Positions 6,959 through 13,892 are shown, counted from the stretch's first letter. The stretch is 41,205 bases of DNA from Pusillimonas sp. T7-7 (GCF_000209655.1 NC_015459.1:1-41205), one strand, 5' to 3'. Numbers and translations: made by a program. Notes: generated from the sequence alone by a model not told the origin.

Positions 6959-7377
6959 TGGCACAACTTTTTGGACTCGCAAATCTCGGACGTGATGCAG
7001 AACTCCGGTACACCCAAGACGGCACTCCGGTGGCCGGGCTGGCTCTGGCCTTCAGCTACGGAAAGAAAGGACAGGACGGCAAGCGCCCTACTCAGTGGGT
7101 TGAGGCATCAATCTGGCGACAGCGCGCAGAAGCCCTCGCGCCCTACCTACTAAAAGGCACAAAGGTAAGCGTGACGTTAGATGATGTTCACGTTGAAACA
7201 TACCAAAAGAGCGACGGCACTCAGGGCGTGAAACTCGTCGGCGTAGTCTCTGCCATCGAATTCGCAAGCTCGCCGCCGCAAGGGCAGCAGGCAGCGCCGC
7301 AGCCCCAACCACAACGGCAGCCAGCACAGCCAGCAGCAAGTCTAGCGGATATGTCTGACGACCTGCCGCCGTTCTAG
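6958..7377 (+). CDS. ssb: Single-stranded DNA-binding protein
   Basis: 139 residues. An N-terminal OB fold (about 1-105: GRDAELRYTQDGTPVAGLALAF, WVEASIWRQRAEALAPYLLKG) is followed by a Gln/Pro-rich linker and an acidic tip DDLPPF, the peptide through which SSB recruits partner proteins. It coats single-stranded DNA produced by the exonuclease and during replication. Start codon overlaps the exonuclease stop. N-terminus begins MAQLFGLANLGRDAE, lacking the basic residues usual at the start of E. coli SSB. Confidence 0.92.
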   Translation: MAQLFGLANLGRDAELRYTQDGTPVAGLALAFSYGKKGQDGKRPTQWVEASIWRQRAEALAPYLLKGTKVSVTLDDVHVETYQKSDGTQGVKLVGVVSAIEFASSPPQGQQAAPQPQPQRQPAQPAASLADMSDDLPPF

Positions 7378-7438
7378 CGCCAACTAACCATTCCACCACC
7401 AAAGGCCCGCCCCTCTAATAAAGGGGTGGGGATGAATT

Positions 7439-7601
7439 ATGCGCTATCTGAGCGTTTGCAGCGGCATTGAATCCGCAAGCGTCGCCTGGAACGCGCTCGG
7501 ATGGGCCCCGCTACAAAGCCCTGGGCAATAGCTGGTGCGTCAATAACGTCCGCTGGATCGGTAAGCGCATCCAGCAAGTGGACAAATTGGAGCCCGCATG
7601 A
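7439..7601 (+). pseudogene. Remnant of a DNA cytosine-5 methyltransferase
   Basis: The frame from 7439 reads MRYLSVCSGIESASVAWNAL then GWAPLQSPGQ-stop. This is the start of phage Dcm-type C5 methyltransferases, with the AdoMet-binding motif SVCSGIESAS. In another frame from about 7510 the bases read YKALGNSWCVNN then VRWIGKRI up to TGA at 7601, the C-terminal motif X region of the same family (YKALGNSW). Everything between, including the catalytic PCQ motif and target-recognition domain, is gone. About 160 bp thus joins the two ends of a gene that is normally above 1 kb, with a frameshift at the joint near GGGCCCCGCTAC. The remnant is inactive. Confidence 0.85.
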
Positions 7602-7663
7602 CCGCCCTCTCCCTCCTATCCATCGCCCTAGGGTCAGCCGTTTTGCTGGCGCTTTTTCTGTAA
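7598..7663 (+). CDS. 21-residue hydrophobic peptide ORF
   Basis: ATGA overlap with the end of the methyltransferase remnant; encodes MTALSLLSIALGSAVLLALF plus Leu, a single membrane-spanning helix with almost no tails. Upstream GGAG (7589-7592) is well placed. Position between early genes and overlap with the old stop codon suggest a real translationally coupled micro-protein, but a frame this short can occur by chance. Confidence 0.4.
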   Translation: MTALSLLSIALGSAVLLALFL

Positions 7664-7668
7664 TCGTC

Positions 7669-7827
7669 ATGACCAAACACACCTACACCGACGACGAGGG
7701 CGAGTGGGAAGCCGCGACATGGCAAGACTGGCGCGACATTTGGCTAGTCATTGCAGCGGTCGCGGCTGTTTACACGGCGGGATATTTTATTTGGAGGAAT
7801 TGGGAATGGATCGTTTCTCTGATTTGA
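7669..7827 (+). CDS. Small membrane protein (52 residues)
   Basis: Starts at ATG 7669, five bases after the preceding micro-ORF. Acidic, Trp-rich N-terminus (TDDEGEWEAATWQDWRD) followed by one membrane segment (about residues 24-42, IWLVIAAVAAVYTAGYFIW). The end overlaps the next gene by 22 bases. Probably a single-pass membrane protein made early; function unknown. Confidence 0.6.
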   Translation: MTKHTYTDDEGEWEAATWQDWRDIWLVIAAVAAVYTAGYFIWRNWEWIVSLI

Positions 7828-8147
7828 GGGCGGCGCTGGATGCTGTCCCATGCGTCAAGTGGACTGCCTCACGCGCGACCGTCCACATACCGGAGACGGA
7901 AGACTGGGCTGGCAAGGACCTGTGCATCACAGGCCTGGACAAGCAGGTCGCTCGCAAGCTGGCCCGTTATATCGCAGACACCCATCCTGTCGCCATCCGC
8001 TCCCTGCTGGCAGAGCGGGATGCTTTGCGGGAGGCGCTGGAAGCGATGATGGAGTACGCGGGGCAGCCTATAACCCACCCAGCCGCTCGGCTCGCCCGCG
8101 CCGCACTCGCACAGGAACAGGGAGGCAGTGATGACAACCAAAGCTAA
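7806..8147 (+). CDS. Hypothetical early protein
   Basis: 113 residues with ATG at 7806 inside the previous gene and TTGGAGGAAT just upstream as ribosome binding site. The segment ARYIADTHPVAIRSLLAERDALREALEAM is a helix-rich motif common to many proteobacterial phage early proteins of unknown function (often annotated as ead/Ea22-like). I do not recognise an enzymatic domain. Confidence 0.7.
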   Translation: MDRFSDLRAALDAVPCVKWTASRATVHIPETEDWAGKDLCITGLDKQVARKLARYIADTHPVAIRSLLAERDALREALEAMMEYAGQPITHPAARLARAALAQEQGGSDDNQS

Positions 8148-8373
8148 TGACTGGTTGCGCGAAGCCGCGAAAGAGGTTGACGAAAGATTTACGGCTTTAC
8201 GCGATGCGATTCCAGAGCGCCGCAATGCCGGCCAGATTATCGACACCAAATATGGCCTAGCGTTCGTTGAACCCATACCGCAGCCGTGCCGCCATGAATT
8301 TGACCAAGATACCGAAGCCTGCACTTTGTGCGGCATGTCAATTTGGGCTCATGCAGCCAGGGAGTGTCCATGA
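8131..8373 (+). CDS. Hypothetical protein with one CxxC pair
   Basis: 80 residues. GGAGG (8121-8125) favours ATG 8131 over the GTG three bases earlier. The C-terminal half contains PCRHEF...ACTLCGMS, in which two or three cysteines with histidines could bind zinc. It overlaps both neighbours and is part of the pL operon. Function unknown. Confidence 0.65.
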   Translation: MTTKANDWLREAAKEVDERFTALRDAIPERRNAGQIIDTKYGLAFVEPIPQPCRHEFDQDTEACTLCGMSIWAHAARECP

Positions 8374-8663
8374 GTATCGAACAAGAGCTCGAAGCCGTTA
8401 ACCGCTGGCTTGCTGATACCTATGATTTCGAGAGCTTGAACAAGCGAGAAATCGAGATTGCCCATGGCGCTTACCGAGCCGCCCTGCAATCGCAGGATCG
8501 GGAGGATGCGGAGCGGATAGATTTCATGGAGAAGGAATGGTTCTACCGCGATCCAAATGGCGTGTGGACGTTCAGCTTCAACGAATGTTGGGAAGCAGGT
8601 CGACACGAAAATCTGCGTGAGGCCATCGACCACGCCCGCCGCGTTGAGGGGGAAGGGAAATGA
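8370..8663 (+). CDS. Hypothetical early protein
   Basis: 97 residues, start in an ATGA overlap with the gene before, end overlapping the gene after by four bases. Acidic and helical, with no membrane segment and no recognised domain; the pattern EDAERIDFMEKEWFYRDPNGVW occurs in many small phage proteins of unknown role. Ribosome binding site GGGAG lies within the upstream gene. Confidence 0.65.
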   Translation: MSIEQELEAVNRWLADTYDFESLNKREIEIAHGAYRAALQSQDREDAERIDFMEKEWFYRDPNGVWTFSFNECWEAGRHENLREAIDHARRVEGEGK

Positions 8664-8911
8664 GCGACAAGATCACCTTCCCTGGTGTGATCGTGAGCGT
8701 AGGTATGCCGACCGAAGAAACGTTCGCAGCACTCAACAAGGCCACTTACGAATGGGAAATGCGCGCCGCTCGCGGTGAGTGCGGTTGGATATGTTCGAGA
8801 TGTTGTTCGCACTTCCCGGAAGGGATGCCGGACACATGCCCACACGCCGCCAATGGGTGCGACGAAATACTCCAGCGCGACAAGCGCGAGGCCAATAAGG
8901 AACGAACATGA
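8660..8911 (+). CDS. Small zinc-finger-like protein
   Basis: 83 residues. The centre carries CGWICSRCCSHFPEGMPDTC followed by PHAANGC, a set of six cysteines plus histidines that suggests a compact zinc-binding fold. ATGA overlap with the preceding stop and GGGGGAAGGG-like ribosome binding site. No known family recognised; a regulatory or nucleic-acid-binding role is only inference from the cysteines. Confidence 0.65.
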   Translation: MSDKITFPGVIVSVGMPTEETFAALNKATYEWEMRAARGECGWICSRCCSHFPEGMPDTCPHAANGCDEILQRDKREANKERT

Positions 8912-9414
8912 AAGACCAGAATATCGAATTACCGCCGCCTGCGCAGAGTATCCCCTATGTAGGCGACGTATGGACACGGGAGCAGATCAATGCCGCCATC
9001 GAACCCTACGCCAAACGCATCGCGGAGCTGGAAGCTGCCCGCATTGCGTATGCATCGGAATTTAAGCCTGATGAAAACGGGGAACCAGACGTAGGAAGTA
9101 TTCACGAGAATATCAGGATGCTGAAAGCCGACCGCAAGCGCAGGGGTGAGCCGGTGAAGCACCCTTCATACGATACAGACTGCTGCCAAGGCCACGAGCC
9201 TGAAAGCATTTGCAAGTGCGCCGCGCATGATGCCGTCGAGCCGGTGAAGGTGCCAGATCACCTGATCGAGCGCCTGAAAAAACACTGCGAAGATAAGTCG
9301 AACACGGCATTCGCTAGATCAAGCATGCGCGAGGCAATTCAGTATCTATCAGACCAGACGACAATAGAGCCGGTGAAAGTGCCGAGCAAACCGGAGGGTG
9401 AGAATTATGGTTAA
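8908..9414 (+). CDS. Hypothetical protein with repeated EPVKVP motif
   Basis: 168 residues. A helical N-terminal segment (REQINAAIEPYAKRIAELEAARIAYASEF) is followed by three copies of a short motif, GEPVKHP, VEPVKVP and IEPVKVP, that act like linkers between small modules; one module has a CCQGHEPESICKC cysteine cluster. At DNA level the repeat is GAGCCGGTGAA, seen near 9148, 9238 and 9368. Overlaps both neighbours. Function unknown. Confidence 0.65.
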   Translation: MKDQNIELPPPAQSIPYVGDVWTREQINAAIEPYAKRIAELEAARIAYASEFKPDENGEPDVGSIHENIRMLKADRKRRGEPVKHPSYDTDCCQGHEPESICKCAAHDAVEPVKVPDHLIERLKKHCEDKSNTAFARSSMREAIQYLSDQTTIEPVKVPSKPEGENYG

Positions 9415-9934
9415 ACGCAAATTAGATTATTCATCCATCTGCCATGCCGATATTCTCGCAAAGCTCCACTATGACCAAGAGACCGGCCACCTTACATGGA
9501 AGAAGGCGGGAAACCGCACAGACCTCATTGGCACCCGTGCCGGCGCGCTAAATGGACAAGGCTATCGCCGCATTCAAATCAAGGGAATGAACGTGGCAGA
9601 GCATAGGCTCATTTGGTTTTACATGACCGGGAAATGGCCAGAGGAAGTTGATCACATCAACGGGGAGCCTAGCGACAATCGCTGGTCAAACCTTCGAGAG
9701 GCGGACCGTTTCATAAATACCCAAAACACGATTAGAAAGCCATCAGAAAGCGGATATATCGGAGTCAGCCGCTACAACAATAGCGGACTCTGGATGGCTC
9801 AGATCGCAGCCAACAAGAAGAAGATTTTTCTTGGTGCTTTTGAGTGCCCAAAGGAAGCGCACCATGCCTACCTAAGGGCGAAAGCAGAATTGCACTCCGG
9901 ATTCGTTCCGGATCGATATAAGGAAATGTCATGA
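9407..9934 (+). CDS. HNH homing endonuclease with AP2-type domain
   Basis: 175 residues. The HNH nuclease core has AEHRLIWFYMTGKWPEEVDHINGEPSDNRWSNLREA (central His-Asn pattern DHINGxxxDNRxxNLR), and the C-terminal part GYIGVSRYNNSGLWMAQIAANKKKIFLGAF matches the AP2/integrase-type DNA-binding domain often fused to phage HNH enzymes. It probably cuts a site in related phages lacking the gene. Start at ATG 9407 is supported by GGAGGG eight bases upstream. It overlaps genes on both sides, so it is expressed within the early operon rather than from its own promoter. Confidence 0.85.
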   Translation: MVKRKLDYSSICHADILAKLHYDQETGHLTWKKAGNRTDLIGTRAGALNGQGYRRIQIKGMNVAEHRLIWFYMTGKWPEEVDHINGEPSDNRWSNLREADRFINTQNTIRKPSESGYIGVSRYNNSGLWMAQIAANKKKIFLGAFECPKEAHHAYLRAKAELHSGFVPDRYKEMS

Positions 9935-10608
9935 CAGACGCGGAAATCCTAGCCGTGGCCGATGAATGGGCCAAAGAGCCGGGGTGGTGTGACTTTGAGC
10001 GCAATGACTTTATCGGCTGTGTTCGCGCCCTGCTCGCCCGCTACGGCCAGCCCGCACAGCCTGCCGCGAGCGCGGAGCCGTGGAAAGAAATAGCACTTGA
10101 CGCCATCCGGCGCATGCGAGCCGGGCACGTTGGCTGCATGGACATCATCGGCCAAGCCGAATCGTTGTTGCAGGCAGAGCGTGCCGCCCCCGTTGCCGCA
10201 CAACCGAGCGTGCCTGACCGGCAGGCGCTTACATTCGATCAATGGTGGTCCGCCGGCGGACACAAGATTGTTAGTGCGCAGGCCGACCGCAGGGGATGGC
10301 AAGGTGCTGCAGAAGCCGGATACATCGCCGGGCTGCTTTCATCTGCCGCCCACACCCCACCAGCAGACGCCCAAGACAACATCATCATCACTGAAAACGG
10401 CGGCGTCCAGCTTAACGTCAGCAATCCAGAAGTAGCAGGCAAGCTATTCACGCTGATCGACCAATTCCGGGCTGCACGAACGCCTGATCAACGCCCCCGG
10501 GGCATTCCGCCCTACAACCCCACAGGCCTGACCGACAAACAAATGGCCAGGCTCAACGAGAACGGCCGTAAGGCTTGGGGTGATCCAGGCGTGACAAAGG
10601 AGAAATGA
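9931..10608 (+). CDS. Hypothetical early protein
   Basis: 225 residues. The N-terminal motif AEILAVADEWAKEPGW and the middle TFDQWWSAGGHKIVSAQADRRGWQGAAEAGYIAGL recur in modular early proteins of proteobacterial phages. Proline/alanine linkers separate the modules (residues 38-48, 85-97), and the C-terminal third contains a phage-like ITENGGVQLNVSNPEVAGKLF strand-helix unit. The arrangement looks like shuffled domains. It overlaps the endonuclease stop by four bases. Function unknown. Confidence 0.65.
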   Translation: MTDAEILAVADEWAKEPGWCDFERNDFIGCVRALLARYGQPAQPAASAEPWKEIALDAIRRMRAGHVGCMDIIGQAESLLQAERAAPVAAQPSVPDRQALTFDQWWSAGGHKIVSAQADRRGWQGAAEAGYIAGLLSSAAHTPPADAQDNIIITENGGVQLNVSNPEVAGKLFTLIDQFRAARTPDQRPRGIPPYNPTGLTDKQMARLNENGRKAWGDPGVTKEK

Positions 10609-10823
10609 TGGACGGTAAATGGAAATGGCCCCTGGTGCTGCTGCTGTTCGTATGCAGCCTGCCCAAGATGCTCTGGTACAAGCTCTTCCCGCCCAAGTTA
10701 AGCGACATGGAAAAGCGCCTGTATGCCCAGCAGCGGCGGGCGCTTGAGCAGCGCCGACTGGATGATATGCCGGTGACGGATGAAGAGGAAGAGGCGTGGC
10801 GGGAGCTGGAGAAAAGGCAGTGA
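10605..10823 (+). CDS. Small membrane-anchored protein
   Basis: 72 residues beginning ATGATG (start could be 10605 or 10608; AAGGAG lies just upstream). One N-terminal membrane segment (WPLVLLLFVCSLPKMLWY, about residues 8-25) precedes a charged helical tail (EKRLYAQQRRALEQRRL) that could form a coiled coil in the cytoplasm. Last strong gene before a terminator. Function unknown. Confidence 0.6.
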   Translation: MMDGKWKWPLVLLLFVCSLPKMLWYKLFPPKLSDMEKRLYAQQRRALEQRRLDDMPVTDEEEEAWRELEKRQ

Positions 10824-10897
10824 CCGAACGAATACGCGCCGTGCTTGCTAAGACGGCTGAAGATTGGAACCTGCCCGGCCATGTGCCGGGTTTTTGA
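10820..10897 (+). CDS. 25-codon ORF ending in a terminator
   Basis: GTG at 10820 overlaps the previous stop (GTGA) and is preceded by GGAGAAAAGG. It encodes about 25 residues (TERIRAVLAKTAEDWNLPGH near the start), and its last codons form the stem and T-run of the terminator at 10874-10895. The frame may be a shortened remnant of a longer gene whose 3' part was lost, or a chance frame. Confidence 0.3.
   Translation: MTERIRAVLAKTAEDWNLPGHVPGF
10874..10895 (+). terminator. Intrinsic terminator before excisionase
   Basis: Stem CCCGGC/GCCGGG (10874-10879 with 10885-10890), loop CATGT, then TTTTT. It separates the accessory early genes from excisionase and integrase, so their expression from pL would need antitermination or a separate promoter. 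Confidence 0.8.
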
Positions 10898-10911
10898 TGG
10901 GAGCATGATGT

Positions 10912-11151
10912 ATGTCAGATCGTGATTTAATCGACCTCAAGGAGGTTGCCAGCATGCTGGGCGGCATGCACCCAGAGCATGTCCGTGGCCGCGTCATGAA
11001 GCGCCCGGACTTCCCCCGCCCCTTCCGCATTTCGGGCCGCGTGTTATTTGATAGGCCAGAAATTGCCGACTGGATCGAGATGCAACGCCAGCCGGTTAAC
11101 GGACGCACAACGCGTAAATTACGCGATCATGCCTCACAAGCCAATGGATAA
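10912..11151 (+). CDS. xis: AlpA-like excisionase
   Basis: 79 residues with a winged-helix MerR/AlpA fold: DLIDLKEVASMLGGMHPEHVRGRVMKRPDFPRPFRISGRVLFDRPEIADWIE, the layout used by phage AlpA-type regulators and excisionases (helix-turn-helix, then the wing, then DWIE at the end). It lies directly upstream of integrase on the same strand, so it most likely directs prophage excision by bending attachment-site DNA. GGGAG precedes its start. Confidence 0.75.
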   Translation: MSDRDLIDLKEVASMLGGMHPEHVRGRVMKRPDFPRPFRISGRVLFDRPEIADWIEMQRQPVNGRTTRKLRDHASQANG

Positions 11152-11160
11152 GCCATAGTC

Positions 11161-11338
11161 CGGTGCAGCGGGGGGGCACCACTCTATACTTACTGCAAGC
11201 ACCAATTTACGCAAACATACGCAAACAATCATAGCGCGTAGATGGTGCTTGCAGGCACTCACAAACCAACAAACCCACACGCATGTAAGCTATTTTTGTT
11301 AATCTCGTACGCAATTTTTACGCAACGGATTACGCAAA
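11161..11338. other. Probable attP and integrase arm-site region
   Basis: 178 bases without a gene between excisionase and integrase. They hold a perfect 11-bp inverted repeat, TGCAAGCACCA (11194-11204) and TGGTGCTTGCA (11243-11253). There are also five copies of TACGCAA: two as an exact tandem TACGCAAACA (11208-11227), then at 11308, 11319 and 11331, the last touching the integrase start codon. Spacings of 10 to 12 bp place them on one DNA face. This suits integrase arm or excisionase binding sites. The crossover core itself cannot be identified without the host junctions. Confidence 0.5.
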
Positions 11339-12322
11339 ATGGCATCGTTCAGGAAAAGCGGCAAGGGATGGCGCGCTGAAGTCGCACGCAATAGCGTCAG
11401 AGAGAGCGCCACCTTCCCCACCAAGCGCGAAGCTCAAGAATGGGCGGCCAAGCGGGAAACCGAGCTATCAGCCCGGAAAGGCGGCAAAGTAATCCGCTGG
11501 TCGCTGAGCGACGTGCTCGACAAGTACCTGAGAGAGATTACGCCGACCAAGCGCGGCGCAACCAAAGAGGCTATACGCATCAAAGCCTTTCAGCGTGACG
11601 AGCTGGCGCAGAAGGTTATGCAGGACGTGACGCCTGCCGACCTGGCCGACTGGCGAGACAAGCGCGTAAAAAGCGTAAAGCCTGCATCCGCTCTGCGTGA
11701 AATCTCTACGCTTCGTGCCGTCTGGGCCCAGGCTCGGAAAGGCGAATGGAACTATACGGACCAAGACCCTTGGAAGGAAGTCACCAAGCCGGAACCCGGC
11801 AAGGCCCGGACCACCACCTTCACCGACGACCAAGTCAAGCGCATTGTTGCTGCATTAGGTTATGACGGTGGCCAACCCAGCACCAAGCGCAAGGAAGCTG
11901 CCGTTGCTTTATTGTTCTCGCTCGAGACGGCCATGCGTGCTGGTGAAATCGTGGGCCTGCAATGGGAGCATGTGCACCTGGACAAGCGATTGGTGCACCT
12001 ACCAGAGAGCAAGAATGAAGATGCGCGAGACGTGCCGTTGTCGAAGAAGGCGGTTGCCCTGCTGGAATGCATGAAGGGGCTAAATGACGAGCGCGTGTTT
12101 ACCCTCAATTCAGCCCTTCTGGATACGTATTACCGATCAGGACGCGCCCTGGCTGGCATTAAAGGCCCTACCTTTCACGACGCCCGGGCCACGGCTATTA
12201 CCCTGCTATCAAAGAAACTGGATATTTTGGAGCTGGCCAGGATGGTCGGCCACCGCGATCCGCGCAGTCTTATGATCTATTATCGAGCATCCGCCACGGA
12301 CATTGCTGCAAAGCTAGACTGA
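11339..12322 (+). CDS. int: Tyrosine-family integrase
   Basis: 327 residues. The N-terminal arm-binding domain (about 1-50, FRKSGKGWRAEVARNSVRES) and core-binding helical domain (55-150) precede the catalytic domain. Catalytic residues visible: Arg200 (TAMRAGEIVGLQW), Lys225, His280 and Arg283 (FHDARATAI), His305 (MVGHRDP) and Tyr314 or Tyr315 (LMIYYR), the nucleophile. It inserts the phage into the host chromosome and, with excisionase, removes it. No ribosome binding site is visible before the ATG, where a TACGCAA repeat sits instead, hinting at autoregulation or leaderless translation. Followed by a terminator. Confidence 0.93.
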   Translation: MASFRKSGKGWRAEVARNSVRESATFPTKREAQEWAAKRETELSARKGGKVIRWSLSDVLDKYLREITPTKRGATKEAIRIKAFQRDELAQKVMQDVTPADLADWRDKRVKSVKPASALREISTLRAVWAQARKGEWNYTDQDPWKEVTKPEPGKARTTTFTDDQVKRIVAALGYDGGQPSTKRKEAAVALLFSLETAMRAGEIVGLQWEHVHLDKRLVHLPESKNEDARDVPLSKKAVALLECMKGLNDERVFTLNSALLDTYYRSGRALAGIKGPTFHDARATAITLLSKKLDILELARMVGHRDPRSLMIYYRASATDIAAKLD

Positions 12323-12327
12323 TCAAT

Positions 12328-12351
12328 GCCCGCCACCTAGCGGGCTTTTTT
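12328..12351 (+). terminator. Intrinsic terminator of integrase
   Basis: Stem GCCCGC/GCGGGC (12328-12333 with 12340-12345), loop CACCTA, then six T. It ends the pL operon after integrase. Confidence 0.85.
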
Positions 12352-12361
12352 GTGCTACAAA

Positions 12362-12381
12362 TACTGTATATAACACCAGTA
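12362..12381 (+). promoter_or_regulatory. LexA (SOS) box
   Basis: TACTGTATATAACACCAGTA: CTG and CAG at the canonical 10-base spacing with the TATATAA centre of the E. coli consensus; it deviates only at one position of the CTGT-N8-ACAG form. It lies seven bases before the ATG of the gene at 12388, overlapping its likely -10 (TATAAC, 12369-12374), so LexA would silence this gene until DNA damage. Confidence 0.75.
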
Positions 12382-12387
12382 TTTATC

Positions 12388-12690
12388 ATGCTTACCCATC
12401 AAGAACTCAAGACCATCCAGGAGGGTCATCGACGCAACGAAGACGTCATGACCTTGTTGCGCGAAGTGAAGCGCTTGCGTGACCTGGCAGCCGAATCCTA
12501 TGGTGTTTTGGGGTTTATGGTTTTGGCTGATCAGCCGGCGGAGGTGCGGGCCGAGGTGCGGCGAGTCAGCAATATGCTACAACAGGAGCCAGCAGTGCAG
12601 GCCTACCTGATTGCACGCAAGAAGCAAAAGGACATGGAGTTTCGACGCCGAGCGAGGGAGCAGAAGGATGAGCCCGATACCGACGCTTAG
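12388..12690 (+). CDS. SOS-regulated small protein, candidate antirepressor
   Basis: 100 residues, charged and helical: N-terminal TIQEGHRRNEDVMTLLREVKRLRDLAAE, then a short hydrophobic stretch YGVLGFMVLADQ, then a basic C-terminal helix (ARKKQKDMEFRRRAREQK). No family recognised. ATG 12388 is chosen, not an upstream GTG, since the LexA box lies just before it. Its location beside integrase and SOS control resemble damage-induced antirepressor genes (such as tum of phage 186), and the repressor here lacks a cleavable domain. That role is inference. Its 3' end overlaps the convergent Rz1 gene by four bases. Confidence 0.65.
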   Translation: MLTHQELKTIQEGHRRNEDVMTLLREVKRLRDLAAESYGVLGFMVLADQPAEVRAEVRRVSNMLQQEPAVQAYLIARKKQKDMEFRRRAREQKDEPDTDA

Positions 12691-12881
12691 CGACAGACCT
12701 CCGCCCAGGTTTCATTGTGCCCAACAATCTGCCTGACAACGGGCGTCGGCGTTGCGTCCAGCTCAGTTTGCGTTTGCCAACGAATCGGCTTGGCAAGCTC
12801 GCAATAGCTGTCAGTCGTCACGCACCCATGACTTAGCGCGATCACGGATATCACTGTCGCCCATCTGATCCAGTTTTTCAT
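12687..12881 (-). CDS. Rz1 outer-membrane spanin lipoprotein
   Basis: 64 residues, embedded in a different frame and extending beyond the Rz gene. Type II signal peptide MKNWIRWATVISVIALSHGC with the lipidated cysteine at residue 20. The mature part is short with TPTPVV. With Rz it forms the spanin that fuses inner and outer membranes in the last step of lysis. Start at 12881, chosen for the signal peptide and GAGGTG upstream; a longer frame to 12992 lacks signal character. Confidence 0.75.
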   Translation of the reverse strand: MKNWIRWATVISVIALSHGCVTTDSYCELAKPIRWQTQTELDATPTPVVRQIVGHNETWAEVCR

Positions 12882-13056
12882 CCACCTCACGGGCCTTCTC
12901 CCTTTTCTCAGCAACTGCCTGCTGCTGTTCACTTTCAGCCTCTGCCTTGCCTGCCACCTTCCCCGCCTGCCGAATGCCAAAAAAAGCCGCAAAGGCTGCG
13001 GCGACGAGAGCGATGTAGGGCCAGATGCGGGCCCAGAGTGATTGCAGGAAGATCAT
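12811..13056 (-). CDS. Rz inner-membrane spanin
   Basis: 81 residues. N-terminal membrane anchor (LWARIWPYIALVAAAFAAFFG, about residues 7-27) followed by a long periplasmic coiled coil rich in Ala, Glu and Lys (KVAGKAEAESEQQQAVAEKREKA), as in spanin i-subunits. Start codon overlaps the lysozyme stop. Nested with Rz1, as in many lambdoid phages. Confidence 0.75.
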   Translation of the reverse strand: MIFLQSLWARIWPYIALVAAAFAAFFGIRQAGKVAGKAEAESEQQQAVAEKREKAREVDEKLDQMGDSDIRDRAKSWVRDD

Positions 13057-13625
13057 GTGACTGCTGCCCCGAGCGCAATAGCCTCGGCTGCTGTGGTGCC
13101 GAGAAACAGGCAGCGGTCAGCCTTACGGCGCCGGCGTAGACCCAGCAGCACCCGCCCACCCGATCTATTCCAGCGTAGGAATTCATCAGCCGCGCCATCT
13201 GTATCGCCAGCATTAAATTTGCGTACCAACGTCGAGCTTTGGAATGCACCTACGCCGATGTTGTAGGCCAGGTCAACCATGGCATCAAGTTCGTGTTGAG
13301 CCAGGCTGCGCGTAATAGCGGATAGAACACCAGGCACGAACTCCCTGGATAGCCGTTGTCGCAATAGCTGATCGGCCTGGGCCTGGGTGATCACAAGGCC
13401 CTCATGTACATCCGGCCCTGTATGCCCCCAGCCAACGGTCCACGCCTTGCCGTCAGCATCCCAATAAGCCTTCAGCTTGCAAGATTCAAAATACTTGAGG
13501 ACCTTCTGGCCTTCCTGGCTCATGGCGACCGGGTCGGGCTCGATATCCAGCACCGGCTCGTTTTTAGTGGGCGCCGGGCGCAGGCCCGAAAGTAACATCA
13601 GCAGTTTCTGGAATAGCTCAATCAT
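13053..13625 (-). CDS. T4-type lysozyme endolysin (GH24)
   Basis: 190 residues. Glycoside hydrolase family 24 core with the catalytic triad pattern Glu47, Asp56 and Thr63 in YFESCKLKAYWDADGKAWT followed by VGWGHTG; the Asp-Thr spacing is one residue longer than in P22 or R21 lysozymes. It cleaves the peptidoglycan glycan strand. The N-terminal IELFQKLLMLLSGL is hydrophobic and might be a signal-arrest-release segment, but it is short. Start at 13625 overlaps the holin stop (ATGA), which rules out the longer upstream frame. Lies between holin and Rz. Confidence 0.88.
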   Translation of the reverse strand: MIELFQKLLMLLSGLRPAPTKNEPVLDIEPDPVAMSQEGQKVLKYFESCKLKAYWDADGKAWTVGWGHTGPDVHEGLVITQAQADQLLRQRLSREFVPGVLSAITRSLAQHELDAMVDLAYNIGVGAFQSSTLVRKFNAGDTDGAADEFLRWNRSGGRVLLGLRRRRKADRCLFLGTTAAEAIALGAAVT

Positions 13626-13831
13626 TCCGACACCTTTGGCTGTATAACCAGACGCCCGATAACCCCCAGCACAAGCAGACCGATGGTGATCACGCGTACC
13701 CATACTTCTGGCAGGCTGGCCTGCATTTCTGGCGGGATGAATGCCCAAGCGCCCTGTATCGCTGTTGCCAGGACCATAGCCTGTATCGAAAACATACGAA
13801 ATGCTTTTTTCCAGTTGTGTATCAACTGCAT
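13622..13831 (-). CDS. Holin
   Basis: 69 residues with two likely membrane segments (about 13-32, MFSIQAMVLATAIQGAWAFI, and 46-63, VITIGLLVLGVIGRLVI) and charged ends, the size and topology of class II holins. It would form the membrane lesion that triggers lysis and releases or activates the lysozyme encoded immediately downstream in an ATGA overlap. A diverged copy of its first 15 codons lies on the far side of the GIY-YIG gene (14623-14679). Confidence 0.75.
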   Translation of the reverse strand: MQLIHNWKKAFRMFSIQAMVLATAIQGAWAFIPPEMQASLPEVWVRVITIGLLVLGVIGRLVIQPKVSE

Positions 13832-13892
13832 GTCAATCTCCCAGGGCCTGAGCGAGGCCCATAATACTGTTTAAATAATCAGTAATGGGAGT

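Noticed and set aside
9148..9380. GAGCCGGTGAA repeats as a possible CRISPR-like array or origin iterons
   Set aside because: Only three copies, unevenly spaced, all in the same reading frame and giving the EPVKVP motif; a protein repeat explains them. No CRISPR array seen anywhere.
13571..13625. Extending the lysozyme gene upstream to 13748
   Set aside because: The extra N-terminus is antisense-like and lies inside the holin gene; the ATGA overlap gives the natural start.
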